DNA of 34,272 nucleotides from contig NZ_JAURWA010000034.1 of NCBI RefSeq assembly GCF_030655195.1, positions 1-34,272 of the forward strand. The letters run 5' to 3'. The translations under genes were made by a program, and so were the position numbers. The number at the start of each line of letters is the position of its first letter. Position 1 is the stretch's first letter. The notes under the pieces were generated by a model. The model was not told where the DNA came from, did no database searches, and saw only the letters and a program-made list of their open reading frames with translations. Below are positions 1-8,293 of this stretch, one piece after another. Source of the stretch: Patulibacter sp. GTDB lineage: Bacteria; Actinomycetota; Thermoleophilia; Solirubrobacterales; Solirubrobacteraceae.

Positions 1-20
1 GGGGGGGGGGGGGGGGGGGG
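1..20. repeat. Run of 20 G at the window edge
   Basis: Bases 1-20 are all G, followed by a C-rich stretch. It lies at the very edge of the sequence, where poly-G is a known two-colour Illumina read artefact, so it is probably an assembly end rather than biology. A real homopolymer cannot be excluded from the sequence alone. Confidence 0.6.
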
Positions 21-40
21 CCCGGCGGCCCCCGCGCCCC

Positions 41-55
41 CCCACCGACGGTGGG
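41..55 (-). terminator. Short hairpin behind the HAD-like gene
   Basis: CCCACC, three bases, GGTGGG forms a perfect 6-bp stem starting 5 bases past the stop codon of the minus-strand HAD-like gene. There is no T tract after it, only G/C-rich sequence, so it is at best a weak intrinsic terminator or a 3'-end stabilising hairpin. Confidence 0.3.
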
Positions 56-59
56 TGGA

Positions 60-725
60 TCAGGCGGTGGTCAGCGACTGCAGGCCGGAGAGGCTGAGCT
101 GCTCGACGCGCTCGTCGGCGGCGTCGAAGTCGTGCGTCTGCGAGTTCTCGCTGGGGAAGGCGGCAACGGTGATGCCGGCGCCCTTGGCCGCGGCGACGCC
201 GTCGAGGTTGTCCTCGATCGCGACGCTGCCGCCGGCGTCCTCGCCGAGCGAGGACAGCGCGTACAGGTAGGCCGACTCGTCCGGCTTCGGACGATCGACG
301 TCGGAGATGCTGACCAGCAGGTCGAAGTCGGAGCGGTCGACGGCGCCGCCGAGCGCGTCGACGACGGCGTCGACGTTCTCCTTCGAGGTCGTCGTCACGA
401 GGGCGATCTTGTAGCCGGCGTCCTTGCCGTCCTTGATCGTCTCGACGACGCCGGGGCGCGGCGAGAGGCCGGCGTCCTTGACGGACTCCTGGAAGAGCCG
501 GGACTTCGTGGCGTGCACGGCCTCGGCGTCGACGTCCTCGCCGGTCTCGGCCGCCTTGTCGGCGACGCGCTGCTTGCCGCCGGCCTTCTTCAGCAGCTCG
601 CGGTAGTCGTCCTGCGACCAGTTCCAGTCCAGGCCGTGCTCCTTGAACGCGCGGTTGAACGCGTCGCGCTGGAGCTCGGAGGTGTCGGCGATGGTGCTGA
701 TCGATCCGAAGAGGATGGCGGCCAT
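60..725 (-). CDS. HAD-superfamily protein, CbbY-like, without the catalytic aspartates
   Basis: A 221-aa protein with the layout of a beta-phosphoglucomutase/CbbY-type HAD phosphatase. An alpha-helical cap follows motif I; motif II is LVTTTS, motif III is the lysine in RPKPDES, and motif IV is the acidic IEDN. Motif I should read DxDGT, but here the segment is FGSIST at residues 6-11, so the nucleophile Asp is Gly7 and the acid/base Asp is Ile9. By HAD chemistry it should not form the phospho-aspartate, which suggests a binding or regulatory role, or a different reaction. The ATG at 725 is chosen because AAGGA lies 8 nt upstream (734-738); longer in-frame extension is Arg/Pro-rich and lacks family similarity. 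It is one of only two genes here with a clear Shine-Dalgarno. The protein is unusually Lys- and Asp-rich for this window. Confidence 0.85.
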   Translation of the reverse strand: MAAILFGSISTIADTSELQRDAFNRAFKEHGLDWNWSQDDYRELLKKAGGKQRVADKAAETGEDVDAEAVHATKSRLFQESVKDAGLSPRPGVVETIKDGKDAGYKIALVTTTSKENVDAVVDALGGAVDRSDFDLLVSISDVDRPKPDESAYLYALSSLGEDAGGSVAIEDNLDGVAAAKGAGITVAAFPSENSQTHDFDAADERVEQLSLSGLQSLTTA

Positions 726-733
726 GGGGGCGG

Positions 734-738
734 TCCTT
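734..738 (-). promoter_or_regulatory. Shine-Dalgarno of the HAD-like gene
   Basis: AAGGA on the minus strand, 8 nt before the ATG at 725. It fixes the start and shows that this mRNA has a leader, unlike most genes in the window. Confidence 0.6.
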
Positions 739-870
739 GGGTCGTGCTTGGGGGGTGCGTCCGGCGGACACCGGACTGTCCTGCTGGCTCTACCCCGCGC
801 TGCCCGTCGGTACGCGACGTCCCCCCGGACCGGTTGCGGGAGACGGACCGCCCCCTCGGCCACCCCCGTC

Positions 871-1305
871 TCAGCGGTTGTTCAGCACCCGCTCCAGGCC
901 GTCGAGCGTGCGGTCCGCCCGCACCTCGATCCAGCCCTTCAGCATCCCCTCCACGGGCTTGATCGCCAGCCCGCCGATCGTCGCCGTGAACGCGACGGTG
1001 CTGCCGCCGCTGCTCGGGGTCACGCGGAAGTCGACGCCCATGTTCGACCGGCTGGGCCCCTTGCCCTTCAGGACGAACCGGGCCGGCACGTCGAGCTCGA
1101 CGACCTCCCATTTCACCTCGCCGTTCAGCCCCAGCACCCGGACCTTGTGCTTGAACGTGACGCCGCGGCGGGCCTCCGTCGGGATCGGTCCGGCCCAGCC
1201 CTTGTGGAGCGCGAACCAGGTCGGCCAGCCCTCGAGGTCGGTGACGACGGCCGCCACGTCGTCGGGGGTGCCGGGCACGTCGCGGCTGCGGGTGATCTCG
1301 ATCAT
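871..1305 (-). CDS. SRPBCC (START/polyketide-cyclase-like) family protein
   Basis: A 144-aa protein with the SRPBCC helix-grip pattern. It opens with a beta-strand (MIEITRSRDVPGTPDDVAAVV), then the typical LEGWPTWFALHKGW segment, alternating strands, and a long C-terminal helix ending DGLERVLNNR. These proteins bind hydrophobic ligands in a deep cavity; some are cyclases, aromatases or CoxG-like, and the sequence does not reveal the ligand. The ATG at 1305 is supported by TACGGT ending 7 nt upstream, a leaderless-type promoter, and by the domain beginning at residue 2. No signal peptide or membrane segment is seen, so it should be cytosolic. It lies between the HAD-like gene and the DNA-repair methyltransferase, all on the minus strand, but its own promoter argues against strict co-transcription. 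Confidence 0.85.
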   Translation of the reverse strand: MIEITRSRDVPGTPDDVAAVVTDLEGWPTWFALHKGWAGPIPTEARRGVTFKHKVRVLGLNGEVKWEVVELDVPARFVLKGKGPSRSNMGVDFRVTPSSGGSTVAFTATIGGLAIKPVEGMLKGWIEVRADRTLDGLERVLNNR

Positions 1306-1312
1306 GGCCGCG

Positions 1313-1318
1313 ACCGTA
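1313..1318 (-). promoter_or_regulatory. -10 box, leaderless promoter of the SRPBCC gene
   Basis: TACGGT ends 7 nt before the ATG at 1305. This places the likely transcription start on or next to the start codon. Confidence 0.6.
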
Positions 1319-1351
1319 CCGCTGCGGTCGGCGCCGAGCGGGTCGAGGTGC

Positions 1352-1876
1352 TCAGATCCCGGCGAGGTCCAGGCGCAGGACCTCGGCGCCGGGCACGACC
1401 ACGCCCTCCAGGCCGAGCAGGAAGCGCTTGCGCTCCACGCCCCCGCCGTAGCCCGTGAGCGCGCCGGCCGCACCGATGACGCGGTGGCAGGGGACGACGA
1501 TCGAGACCGGGTTGCGGCCGTTGGCCAGCCCGACCGCCCGGGCGCCGCCGGGGACGCCGAGGCGGACGGCGAGCTCGCCGTAGGTCGTCGTCGTGCCGTA
1601 GGGGACGGTGCGCAGCGCGTCCCACACGCGGTGCTGGAACGGCGTGCCGACGCTGACGGCCACCGGCGTGGCGAAGTCGCGCAGCTCGCCGGCGAAGTAC
1701 GCCCGGAGCTCGGCGACCGCGTCCCCGAAGGCGGCGTCGTCGCGGACCGCGTCGTCGGGCAGCGGCGGCCGGTGCCGGTGCTCCTCCATGTAGAGGCCGC
1801 AGAGCCCGGCGTCGGTGCCCACCAGCGTCACGGTGCCCACGGGCGTGGGCGTCGTCGTCCAGCGGTGGGCGGTCAT
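1352..1876 (-). CDS. ogt: Methylated-DNA--[protein]-cysteine S-methyltransferase
   Basis: A 174-aa O6-alkylguanine-DNA alkyltransferase. It moves the methyl group from O6-methylguanine in DNA irreversibly onto its own cysteine. The active-site signature is VVPCHRVI with the acceptor Cys130. The preceding helix-turn-helix segment (TPFQHRVWDALRTVPYGTTTTYGELA, about residues 78-103) and GARAVGLANGRNPV (111-124), which carries the helix-stabilising Asn and the arginine finger, are intact. The N-terminal half is the usual degenerate RNase-H-like domain. Length is normal for Ogt. It has no Ada-type N-terminal regulator domain, so the adaptive response is not encoded here. CAGACT ends 7 nt upstream of the ATG, a one-base deviation from the leaderless -10 pattern common in this window. 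Confidence 0.95.
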   Translation of the reverse strand: MTAHRWTTTPTPVGTVTLVGTDAGLCGLYMEEHRHRPPLPDDAVRDDAAFGDAVAELRAYFAGELRDFATPVAVSVGTPFQHRVWDALRTVPYGTTTTYGELAVRLGVPGGARAVGLANGRNPVSIVVPCHRVIGAAGALTGYGGGVERKRFLLGLEGVVVPGAEVLRLDLAGI

Positions 1877-1883
1877 GGGGCCG

Positions 1884-1889
1884 AGTCTG
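1884..1889 (-). promoter_or_regulatory. Possible -10 box of ogt
   Basis: CAGACT ends 7 nt before the ATG at 1876. Spacing is right for a leaderless promoter, but the first base is C rather than T. Confidence 0.35.
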
Positions 1890-1906
1890 ACGGGCGGGGC
1901 GGACCG

Positions 1907-2374
1907 CTAGGCGTCCGCGCGGCCGAACGACTCGCGCTCCGCCAGCCGGTTGGCCCGTCGCGCCTGGGCCTCGCGCTGACGCCGCTGGGCCGGCAGGTCG
2001 TCGTCGGCGACCTCGCGCGGCGGCACCTCGACGGGCCGGCCGTCCTCGCCGATGGCGACCATCGTCAGGTAGGCCGTCGAGGTGTGGCGGGTCTCGCCCG
2101 TCTGCAGGTTCTCGGCGGTCACGCGCACGCCGACCTCGACCGACGTCCGCCAGACGGCGTTGACCGTCGCCTCGAGCGTCACGACCTCGCCGACGTCGAC
2201 CCGCGAGTTGAACGACATCCGGTCCATGCCGGCGGTGACGCACCGGGCGCGGCAGTGACGGACCGCCGCCAGGCCCGCGGCCTCGTCGCAGAGCTTCATG
2301 ATCGTCCCGCCGTGCACGAACCCGCCGGTGTTCGCGTCCTCCGGCCCCATCCACTCCACGAGCGTCGCCTTCAT
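1907..2374 (-). CDS. Acyl-CoA thioesterase, hotdog fold (YciA/BACH type)
   Basis: A 155-aa single hotdog domain that should hydrolyse acyl-CoA to free acid and CoA in the cytosol. The N-terminal half carries the family pattern: the Asn of PEDANTGGFVHGG and the catalytic-helix acidic residue in IMKLCDEAAGLAA. A central segment FNSRVDVGEVVTLEATV follows, then TRHTSTAYLTMVAI as the last strands. The C-terminal 35 residues are charged and probably helical (RRQREAQARRANRLAERESF). These enzymes normally form hexamers of hotdog dimers. The start at 2374 is supported by domain position and by GGGAGG 9 nt upstream; GAGGCT, ending 7 nt upstream, could instead be a variant leaderless -10. Substrate chain length cannot be read from the sequence. 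The gene is transcribed divergently from the secreted protein at 2448. Confidence 0.9.
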   Translation of the reverse strand: MKATLVEWMGPEDANTGGFVHGGTIMKLCDEAAGLAAVRHCRARCVTAGMDRMSFNSRVDVGEVVTLEATVNAVWRTSVEVGVRVTAENLQTGETRHTSTAYLTMVAIGEDGRPVEVPPREVADDDLPAQRRQREAQARRANRLAERESFGRADA

Positions 2375-2381
2375 GGCGCAC

Positions 2382-2389
2382 AGCCTCCC
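2382..2389 (-). promoter_or_regulatory. Shine-Dalgarno or variant -10 of the thioesterase gene
   Basis: GGGAGG (2384-2389) is 9 nt before the ATG. The overlapping GAGGCT (2382-2387) ends 7 nt before it. Either a normal SD or a degenerate leaderless -10 could operate; the sequence does not settle which. Confidence 0.35.
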
Positions 2390-2435
2390 ACGCCCCGGTC
2401 CGCGCACGGCTCCCCGACGCCGGAGGAGCGCCGGG

Positions 2436-2441
2436 TACCCT
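2436..2441 (+). promoter_or_regulatory. -10 box, leaderless promoter of the secreted protein gene
   Basis: TACCCT ends 6 nt before the ATG at 2448. The same hexamer and spacing occur in front of ilvD (19960-19965). GGAGGA at 2422-2427 is 20 nt away, too far to act as an SD. Confidence 0.6.
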
Positions 2442-2447
2442 CGCCCG

Positions 2448-3425
2448 ATGCGTCGCGCCCTCCCCCCGCTCGTCCTCCTTGCGACCCTCGCGGTCGCGGC
2501 GCCATCGGGGGCGGCGACGTCCCCGGAGCCCCGGCCGGCGAAGGGCCGCGCCGTCGTCGTCGCCACGGCGCCCCGGACGAGCTACGCGGTCTTCGCCGCC
2601 AACAAGCCCGTCGACCTCAACGTCGTCTACCACCGGCGGTCCTCCTCGGCCGCCGTCCGCCTGGCCGTCCGCCCCGGCGCGGACTCGTGCCCCTCGCGGC
2701 CGCGAGCCGCCGACCGACGCCGGGGCGGGGTCGGCGGCAGCTCCTCGAGCGGCCGGGCGTACGTCGCCACCGCGATCCGCATCCGGGCGCGCGTCGGGGT
2801 CAACCGCGTCTGCGTGTGGGCGAAGGAGGGATCGGGGTCCTTCCGGCGTCGCGTCGTCGTCCGCGAGACCTTCGCCCGCAACCTCTTCGCCGCCACCACC
2901 GCGCAGGGCTCGCAGGGCGACCTCGCGATCGCGGCCGCCACCGTGCTCTCGTCCTCGCCGCTGTCCGGGACCCTGACGCAGCAGACGCTCGGGGGCGGAT
3001 CGCCGTGCGGCGTCGAGTCGCGGCCGCTGCAGCCCTACCGGATCGGCGTGATCCAACGCGCGACGTACTCCGTCGGCACCGGCTCGGTCTGCACCGGGCT
3101 CGCCGTCCAGGCGGCGTCCGGTCCGTCCTCCGCGTCGCTGGCGGTCGGGACCGTGCCGGTCGGCGCCCCGGCCGCCGTCGTCGGCCACGTCGGCGACTGC
3201 GACGCCGAGATCCTGAAGTCGGTCCCGGTGCCGCGCGCCGCCGTCCCCGCGTTCGTGGCCGCCGCGGGCTGCCGTCTGGGCCGGGTGCTCGACGGGTCGG
3301 ACGAGACCAGGAGGCGCGGTGGCCGACCGGCCACCGGCAACGCCTACCTCGCGGTGTACCGCGGCCGCACCGTCGACGTGGCGCCGAAGGGCACGAGGAT
3401 CGACGTGCTGATCGACGCGCGCTGA
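2448..3425 (+). CDS. Secreted protein of unknown function
   Basis: A 325-aa protein with a clear N-terminal signal peptide: MRRALPPLVLLATLAVAAP followed by SGAATSPEP, with likely cleavage near residue 23. The mature part is rich in Val, Ser and Arg, with alternating strand-like segments and several cysteines (for example SVCTG, GDCDAE, AAGCRLGRV) that could form disulfides outside the membrane. The segment AVPAFVAAAGCRLGRVLDG resembles the end of a PASTA-like repeat, but the match is too short to call. No enzyme motif is recognised. The upstream -10 at 2436 fixes the start; a longer frame starting inside the divergent thioesterase gene would bury the signal peptide. It converges on chrA across a block of tandem repeats. 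Confidence 0.75.
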   Translation: MRRALPPLVLLATLAVAAPSGAATSPEPRPAKGRAVVVATAPRTSYAVFAANKPVDLNVVYHRRSSSAAVRLAVRPGADSCPSRPRAADRRRGGVGGSSSSGRAYVATAIRIRARVGVNRVCVWAKEGSGSFRRRVVVRETFARNLFAATTAQGSQGDLAIAAATVLSSSPLSGTLTQQTLGGGSPCGVESRPLQPYRIGVIQRATYSVGTGSVCTGLAVQAASGPSSASLAVGTVPVGAPAAVVGHVGDCDAEILKSVPVPRAAVPAFVAAAGCRLGRVLDGSDETRRRGGRPATGNAYLAVYRGRTVDVAPKGTRIDVLIDAR

Positions 3426-3475
3426 GCCTGCGTCCACCGGTGCTCGGCGGCGTCCCGCCGCCGACCCGCCCGACC

Positions 3476-3535
3476 CCGACCGGAGGCGGGCCGACGGGAG
3501 GCGGGCCGACCGGAGTCGGGCCGAGCGGCGGCGGG
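3476..3535. repeat. Four tandem 15-bp repeats between convergent genes
   Basis: Four consecutive 15-base units start at 3476, 3491, 3506 and 3521, with consensus CCGACCGGAGGCGGG and one to four differences per unit. They fill the gap between the stop codon of the secreted protein (3425) and that of chrA (3539). The unit length is a multiple of three, but the block is outside both genes. It may act as a bidirectional transcription block or be a variable-number repeat. Confidence 0.8.
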
Positions 3536-3538
3536 GCG

Positions 3539-4732
3539 TCAGGCCGGCAGGGGGACCCCGAGCGCACCGGCCAGCGCTCCGAGCAGCCCGGCCCCGAGCA
3601 GCACCGTCAGAACGCCTGCGCGCCCCGTCAGCAGCGCGACCGCACCGGCCACGAGCAGGGCGACCTGCCACGCCTCGCCGATCGCCAGCGCGAGGGGCAC
3701 CGCCGCGCCGAGGATCGCCCCGATCGCCGCCGGACCCGCGCCGTCGAGGAACGCGCGCAGCCGCTCGTCGTGCCGCAGCGTCCCGAACCGGGGTGCGAGG
3801 GCGAGGATCAGGGCGAACGACGGCGCGAACGCCACGACCGCCGCGAGAACGGCGCCCCCGACGCCGTGCGCCGCGTAGCCGACGCCGGAGACGGTGTGGA
3901 CGACGGGTCCCGGGGTGACCTGTCCGAGCGCCACGACGTCGAGGAAGCGGGCATCGGTCAGCCAGCCGTGTCGCTCGACGGCGTCGGCGCGCATGAGCGG
4001 CACGATCACGAACCCTCCCCCGTAGGACAGCGCGCCCACCTTGAACGCGGTCCACGCCAGCGGGCCGATCCCCCCGACGGCCGCGAGCACCGGCAGCGCG
4101 ACGGGCCAGGCGTGCAGGCGGAGAGGCCCCCGGACCGCCCCGCCGCGCGACGACCGGGGACGCGGACGCAGGACGAGTTCCAGCAGTCCGCACCCCACGA
4201 GCACCAGCACGACCCACGGCCCGGCCAGCGCCGACGCGACGGCGCCCAGCACGACGTAGGTGACCCAGCGCGCCGTCCGGCCCGCCCGTGCCCGGGCCAG
4301 GCTGGGCCCCAGCAGGGACCAGCCGGCGTGCACGGCCACGGCCGCGACGACCGCGCCGGCTCCCGCCCCCGCTCCGCGCACGGCGGCGGGCGGCGCCCCC
4401 GCCAGGAACAGCGCCGCCAGCGCGATCATCAGCACCAGCCCGGGCAGCACGAACGCCAGGCCGCCGACGAGACCGCCGAGCCGCCCGCCGACCCGCCAGG
4501 CGGTGAGGATCGCCAGCTGGCTCGAGGCCGGGCCGGGCAGCAGGTTGGTGAACGCGATCGCGTCCTCGAACTCGTCCGCGTCGATCCACCCCTCGCGCTC
4601 GACGCAGCGCTCGCGCAGCATCGCGACGTGCACCGGCGGCCCGCCGAAGCCCAGGCAGCCGATGCGGCCCCAGGCCCGGAGGACGGTCCCCAGGCCGACG
4701 GCGGAGGTCGGTGGTGGTGCGGAGCCGGTCAC
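3539..4732 (-). CDS. chrA: Chromate transporter, ChrA family (two CHR domains)
   Basis: A 397-aa integral membrane protein of the long-chain CHR family, which exports chromate (and probably sulfate-like anions) or serves unknown anions. Two homologous halves are visible. The N-terminal half has FGGPPVHVAMLRERCV, the acidic EGWIDADEFEDA and NLLPGPASSQLA; the C-terminal half has SYGGGFVIVPLMRADAV, GWLTDARFLDVVALGQ and TPGPVVHTVSGVGY. About ten hydrophobic helices are apparent. I place the start at GTG 4732: TAGCCT lies 10 nt upstream, the family domain begins about 13 residues later, and the upstream extension to GTG 4804 is Pro/Ser/Arg-rich and passes through an A-rich spot. The longer start stays possible. 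It is divergent from nadE, with no chromate regulator (ChrB) nearby, so chromate resistance is family inference. Confidence 0.88.
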   Translation of the reverse strand: MTGSAPPPTSAVGLGTVLRAWGRIGCLGFGGPPVHVAMLRERCVEREGWIDADEFEDAIAFTNLLPGPASSQLAILTAWRVGGRLGGLVGGLAFVLPGLVLMIALAALFLAGAPPAAVRGAGAGAGAVVAAVAVHAGWSLLGPSLARARAGRTARWVTYVVLGAVASALAGPWVVLVLVGCGLLELVLRPRPRSSRGGAVRGPLRLHAWPVALPVLAAVGGIGPLAWTAFKVGALSYGGGFVIVPLMRADAVERHGWLTDARFLDVVALGQVTPGPVVHTVSGVGYAAHGVGGAVLAAVVAFAPSFALILALAPRFGTLRHDERLRAFLDGAGPAAIGAILGAAVPLALAIGEAWQVALLVAGAVALLTGRAGVLTVLLGAGLLGALAGALGVPLPA

Positions 4733-4742
4733 GCGGCGATCG

Positions 4743-4748
4743 AGGCTA
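4743..4748 (-). promoter_or_regulatory. Possible -10 box of chrA
   Basis: TAGCCT on the minus strand ends 10 nt before the GTG at 4732. That is slightly longer than the 6-7 nt seen elsewhere and would give a leader of only a few nucleotides. Confidence 0.4.
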
Positions 4749-4820
4749 AAGGGCGACGACGGCGGCGGCGTGGCCCGGCGGTGACGATCGCCCACGACGA
4801 GCACGTCGCCGGGATCCGGG

Positions 4821-4827
4821 TAACACT
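4821..4827 (+). promoter_or_regulatory. Possible -10 region of nadE
   Basis: TAACACT ends 9 nt before the ATG at 4837. It is A/T-rich against its surroundings but is not an exact TANNNT at the usual spacing. No Shine-Dalgarno is visible. Confidence 0.4.
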
Positions 4828-4836
4828 GACGGGGCC

Positions 4837-6882
<2,046 letters not shown>

Positions 6883-6887
6883 GCGCG

Positions 6888-7712
6888 TCAGGCGACCTGC
6901 GCGTCGAGGAAGTCCAGGACGACCGCGGTCACCAGCGGATGCGTCGGCTCCTCGTTGAAGGCGTGCGCGACGTCGACCTCGACGTACTCGGCCCGCAGGT
7001 CCTCCGCCAGGCGCCGGACGAGCGGCGTCGGGGTGGTCAGATCCTGCGTGCCGCCGACGACCAGCGTGGGCACGGTCGACGGGCGCACCGGCTCGCGGCT
7101 GCCGAGCAGGAGGCTCGCGAGGACGACCCACGACTCGTCCGCCCGGAAGGCCTGGGCGCGGCGGAGCGTCGCGGCCGTGACGTCGGACGAGTAGAGCCCC
7201 GCGGGCCGGCTGCGGCTCAGGCGGGTCACGACGCGCATGCTGAGGGCCGCGCCCAGCAGGCCGACCGAGTTGACCGGCCGACGGAGCGCGCCGCCGAGCA
7301 TCGACCGCACCAGGCCCGTCGGCGGCGCGGGCATGAGCAGCACGAGGCCGGCGAGCTCGTGGCGCCCGGCCGCACGGAGGCAGGCGAGCCCACCGAGGGA
7401 GTGCCCGACGAGCACGGGCGGGGCGTCGCAGGCCTCGATCGCCTCGGCGAGCGTCCGGTCGATCGCCGCCAGCCCACCCCGGTCGAGCTGCGGCAGGCGG
7501 CGACCGTGGGCCGGCAGGTCGACGATGCGCGTCCGGTGCCCGTGGGCCTCGAGGTCGTCGCGGACGTCGTGGAACGCCGCCCCGGTCGTCCAGGCGCCGG
7601 GGACGAGCACGAGCGGCGCCGTGCCGAGGGTCGCCGGACCGTGCGCCGCGGCACGCGGTCCGGTGGACGCGTGGATGTCCGCGGGGTGGGCGGGACGGCG
7701 ACCGTTTGACAC
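6888..7712 (-). CDS. Alpha/beta-fold hydrolase
   Basis: A 274-aa serine hydrolase. After a polar 30-residue N-terminus come PLVLVPGAW (oxyanion strand and turn), the nucleophile elbow GHSLGG with Ser105, the acid in GGTQDLTTP and the base in VDVAHAFNEE, in the family order. The cap region around residues 125-185 is helical and Arg-rich. It could be an esterase, lipase or C-C hydrolase; nothing fixes the substrate. There is no signal peptide, so it is cytosolic. Two GTG codons six bases apart (7718 and 7712) could start it. TATGAT ends exactly 6 nt before the second, matching the leaderless rule of this window, so I choose 7712. It converges tightly with nadE. Confidence 0.88.
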   Translation of the reverse strand: MSNGRRPAHPADIHASTGPRAAAHGPATLGTAPLVLVPGAWTTGAAFHDVRDDLEAHGHRTRIVDLPAHGRRLPQLDRGGLAAIDRTLAEAIEACDAPPVLVGHSLGGLACLRAAGRHELAGLVLLMPAPPTGLVRSMLGGALRRPVNSVGLLGAALSMRVVTRLSRSRPAGLYSSDVTAATLRRAQAFRADESWVVLASLLLGSREPVRPSTVPTLVVGGTQDLTTPTPLVRRLAEDLRAEYVEVDVAHAFNEEPTHPLVTAVVLDFLDAQVA

Positions 7713-7718
7713 TGTCAC

Positions 7719-7724
7719 ATCATA
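7719..7724 (-). promoter_or_regulatory. -10 box, leaderless promoter of the alpha/beta hydrolase gene
   Basis: TATGAT, close to the sigma-70 consensus, ends 6 nt before GTG 7712 and directly abuts GTG 7718. It therefore selects 7712 as the start. Confidence 0.65.
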
Positions 7725-7725
7725 C

Positions 7726-7741
7726 GGCGCCCTCGGGCGCC
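7726..7741. repeat. Inverted repeat overlapping promoter and gene end
   Basis: GGCGCCC, two bases, GGGCGCC is a perfect 7-bp dyad. It lies between the stop codon of the 137-aa protein gene (7747) and the -10 box of the next gene (7719-7724). It could end transcription of the upstream gene or serve as an operator for the hydrolase promoter. No T tract follows. Confidence 0.4.
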
Positions 7742-7746
7742 CCGCC

Positions 7747-8160
7747 TCAGGCGGACTCGGCCGCCGCGTCGTTGCGGTTGGGCCACGGGACGGTGACCTG
7801 GACGGTCACGGTCGTCTCGAACGGACCGTCCGACGAGCCGTCGGCGCGCTCCACCTCGGACGGCCCGGTGAGCTCGGCCGCGTCCCGCTCGTCGAGCGTC
7901 ACCGTGCCGGTGGCGTCGACCAGGGTGGCGAGGGCGTCGTCGCTCGCGGCGCGGTCGGCCTCCGCGAAGCGCAGCGCGACGGTGACCGTCCAGTCCTCCG
8001 GGCGCACCTCGAGCCCGTCGTCGGGCAGGCTCACGGCGCGCTTGGCGGAGGCGGAGACCTCGACCTGCCCCGTCGTCCCGGCCGCACCGAGGGTGGACTG
8101 CACCCAGTCGGCGACCCGGCCTTCGATGTCGGCCGAGCGGGCTGCGTCGTCTGTCGTCAT
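7747..8160 (-). CDS. Conserved-looking acidic protein of unknown function
   Basis: A 137-aa, strongly acidic protein that I do not recognise. It begins MTTDDAARSADIEGRVADW and ends PWPNRNDAAAESA. The middle has alternating beta-strand-like segments (GQVEVSASAKRAV, WTVTVALRFAEAD, ETTVTVQVTVPW) separated by Asp/Glu-rich loops, suggesting a small beta or alpha/beta domain. There is no cysteine, signal peptide or membrane helix. Support for a real gene is the exact leaderless -10 TACGGT ending 6 nt before the ATG, the Glu/Asp/Val composition typical of coding frames here, and the tidy fit between neighbours. Its promoter suggests independent expression rather than an operon with the DJ-1-like gene upstream. 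Confidence 0.75.
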   Translation of the reverse strand: MTTDDAARSADIEGRVADWVQSTLGAAGTTGQVEVSASAKRAVSLPDDGLEVRPEDWTVTVALRFAEADRAASDDALATLVDATGTVTLDERDAAELTGPSEVERADGSSDGPFETTVTVQVTVPWPNRNDAAAESA

Positions 8161-8166
8161 CGGTCG

Positions 8167-8172
8167 ACCGTA
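8167..8172 (-). promoter_or_regulatory. -10 box, leaderless promoter of the 137-aa protein gene
   Basis: TACGGT ends 6 nt before the ATG at 8160. The same hexamer precedes the SRPBCC gene. Confidence 0.6.
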
Positions 8173-8210
8173 CGCGACGGACCGCGGCCGCGCGGTCGGG
8201 CCGGGCGGAC

Positions 8211-8233
8211 GGGCCGGCCGATCGGGCCGGCCG
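8211..8233. repeat. Direct repeat of GGGCCGGCCG
   Basis: GGGCCGGCCG occurs at 8211-8220 and 8224-8233, separated by three bases. Each copy contains the palindrome GGCCGGCC. It lies in the 133-bp gap downstream of the DJ-1-like gene. The rest of that gap is GGCC/CCGG-rich, with nothing else I can name. Confidence 0.5.
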
Positions 8234-8293
8234 GGGAGCCGGTCGGCCGGGCGTCCGCCGGGCGGTCCCGGGGCGGTGCGGACCCCCGCGCGG

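Noticed and set aside
7718..7718. GTG 7718 as the start of the alpha/beta hydrolase
   Set aside because: The TATGAT box would abut it with no room for a transcript start; GTG 7712 has the normal 6-nt spacing.
8211..8233. GGGCCGGCCG direct repeats as a regulatory element
   Set aside because: Simple GGCC/CCGG repetition is expected in DNA this G+C-rich; kept as a repeat feature only.
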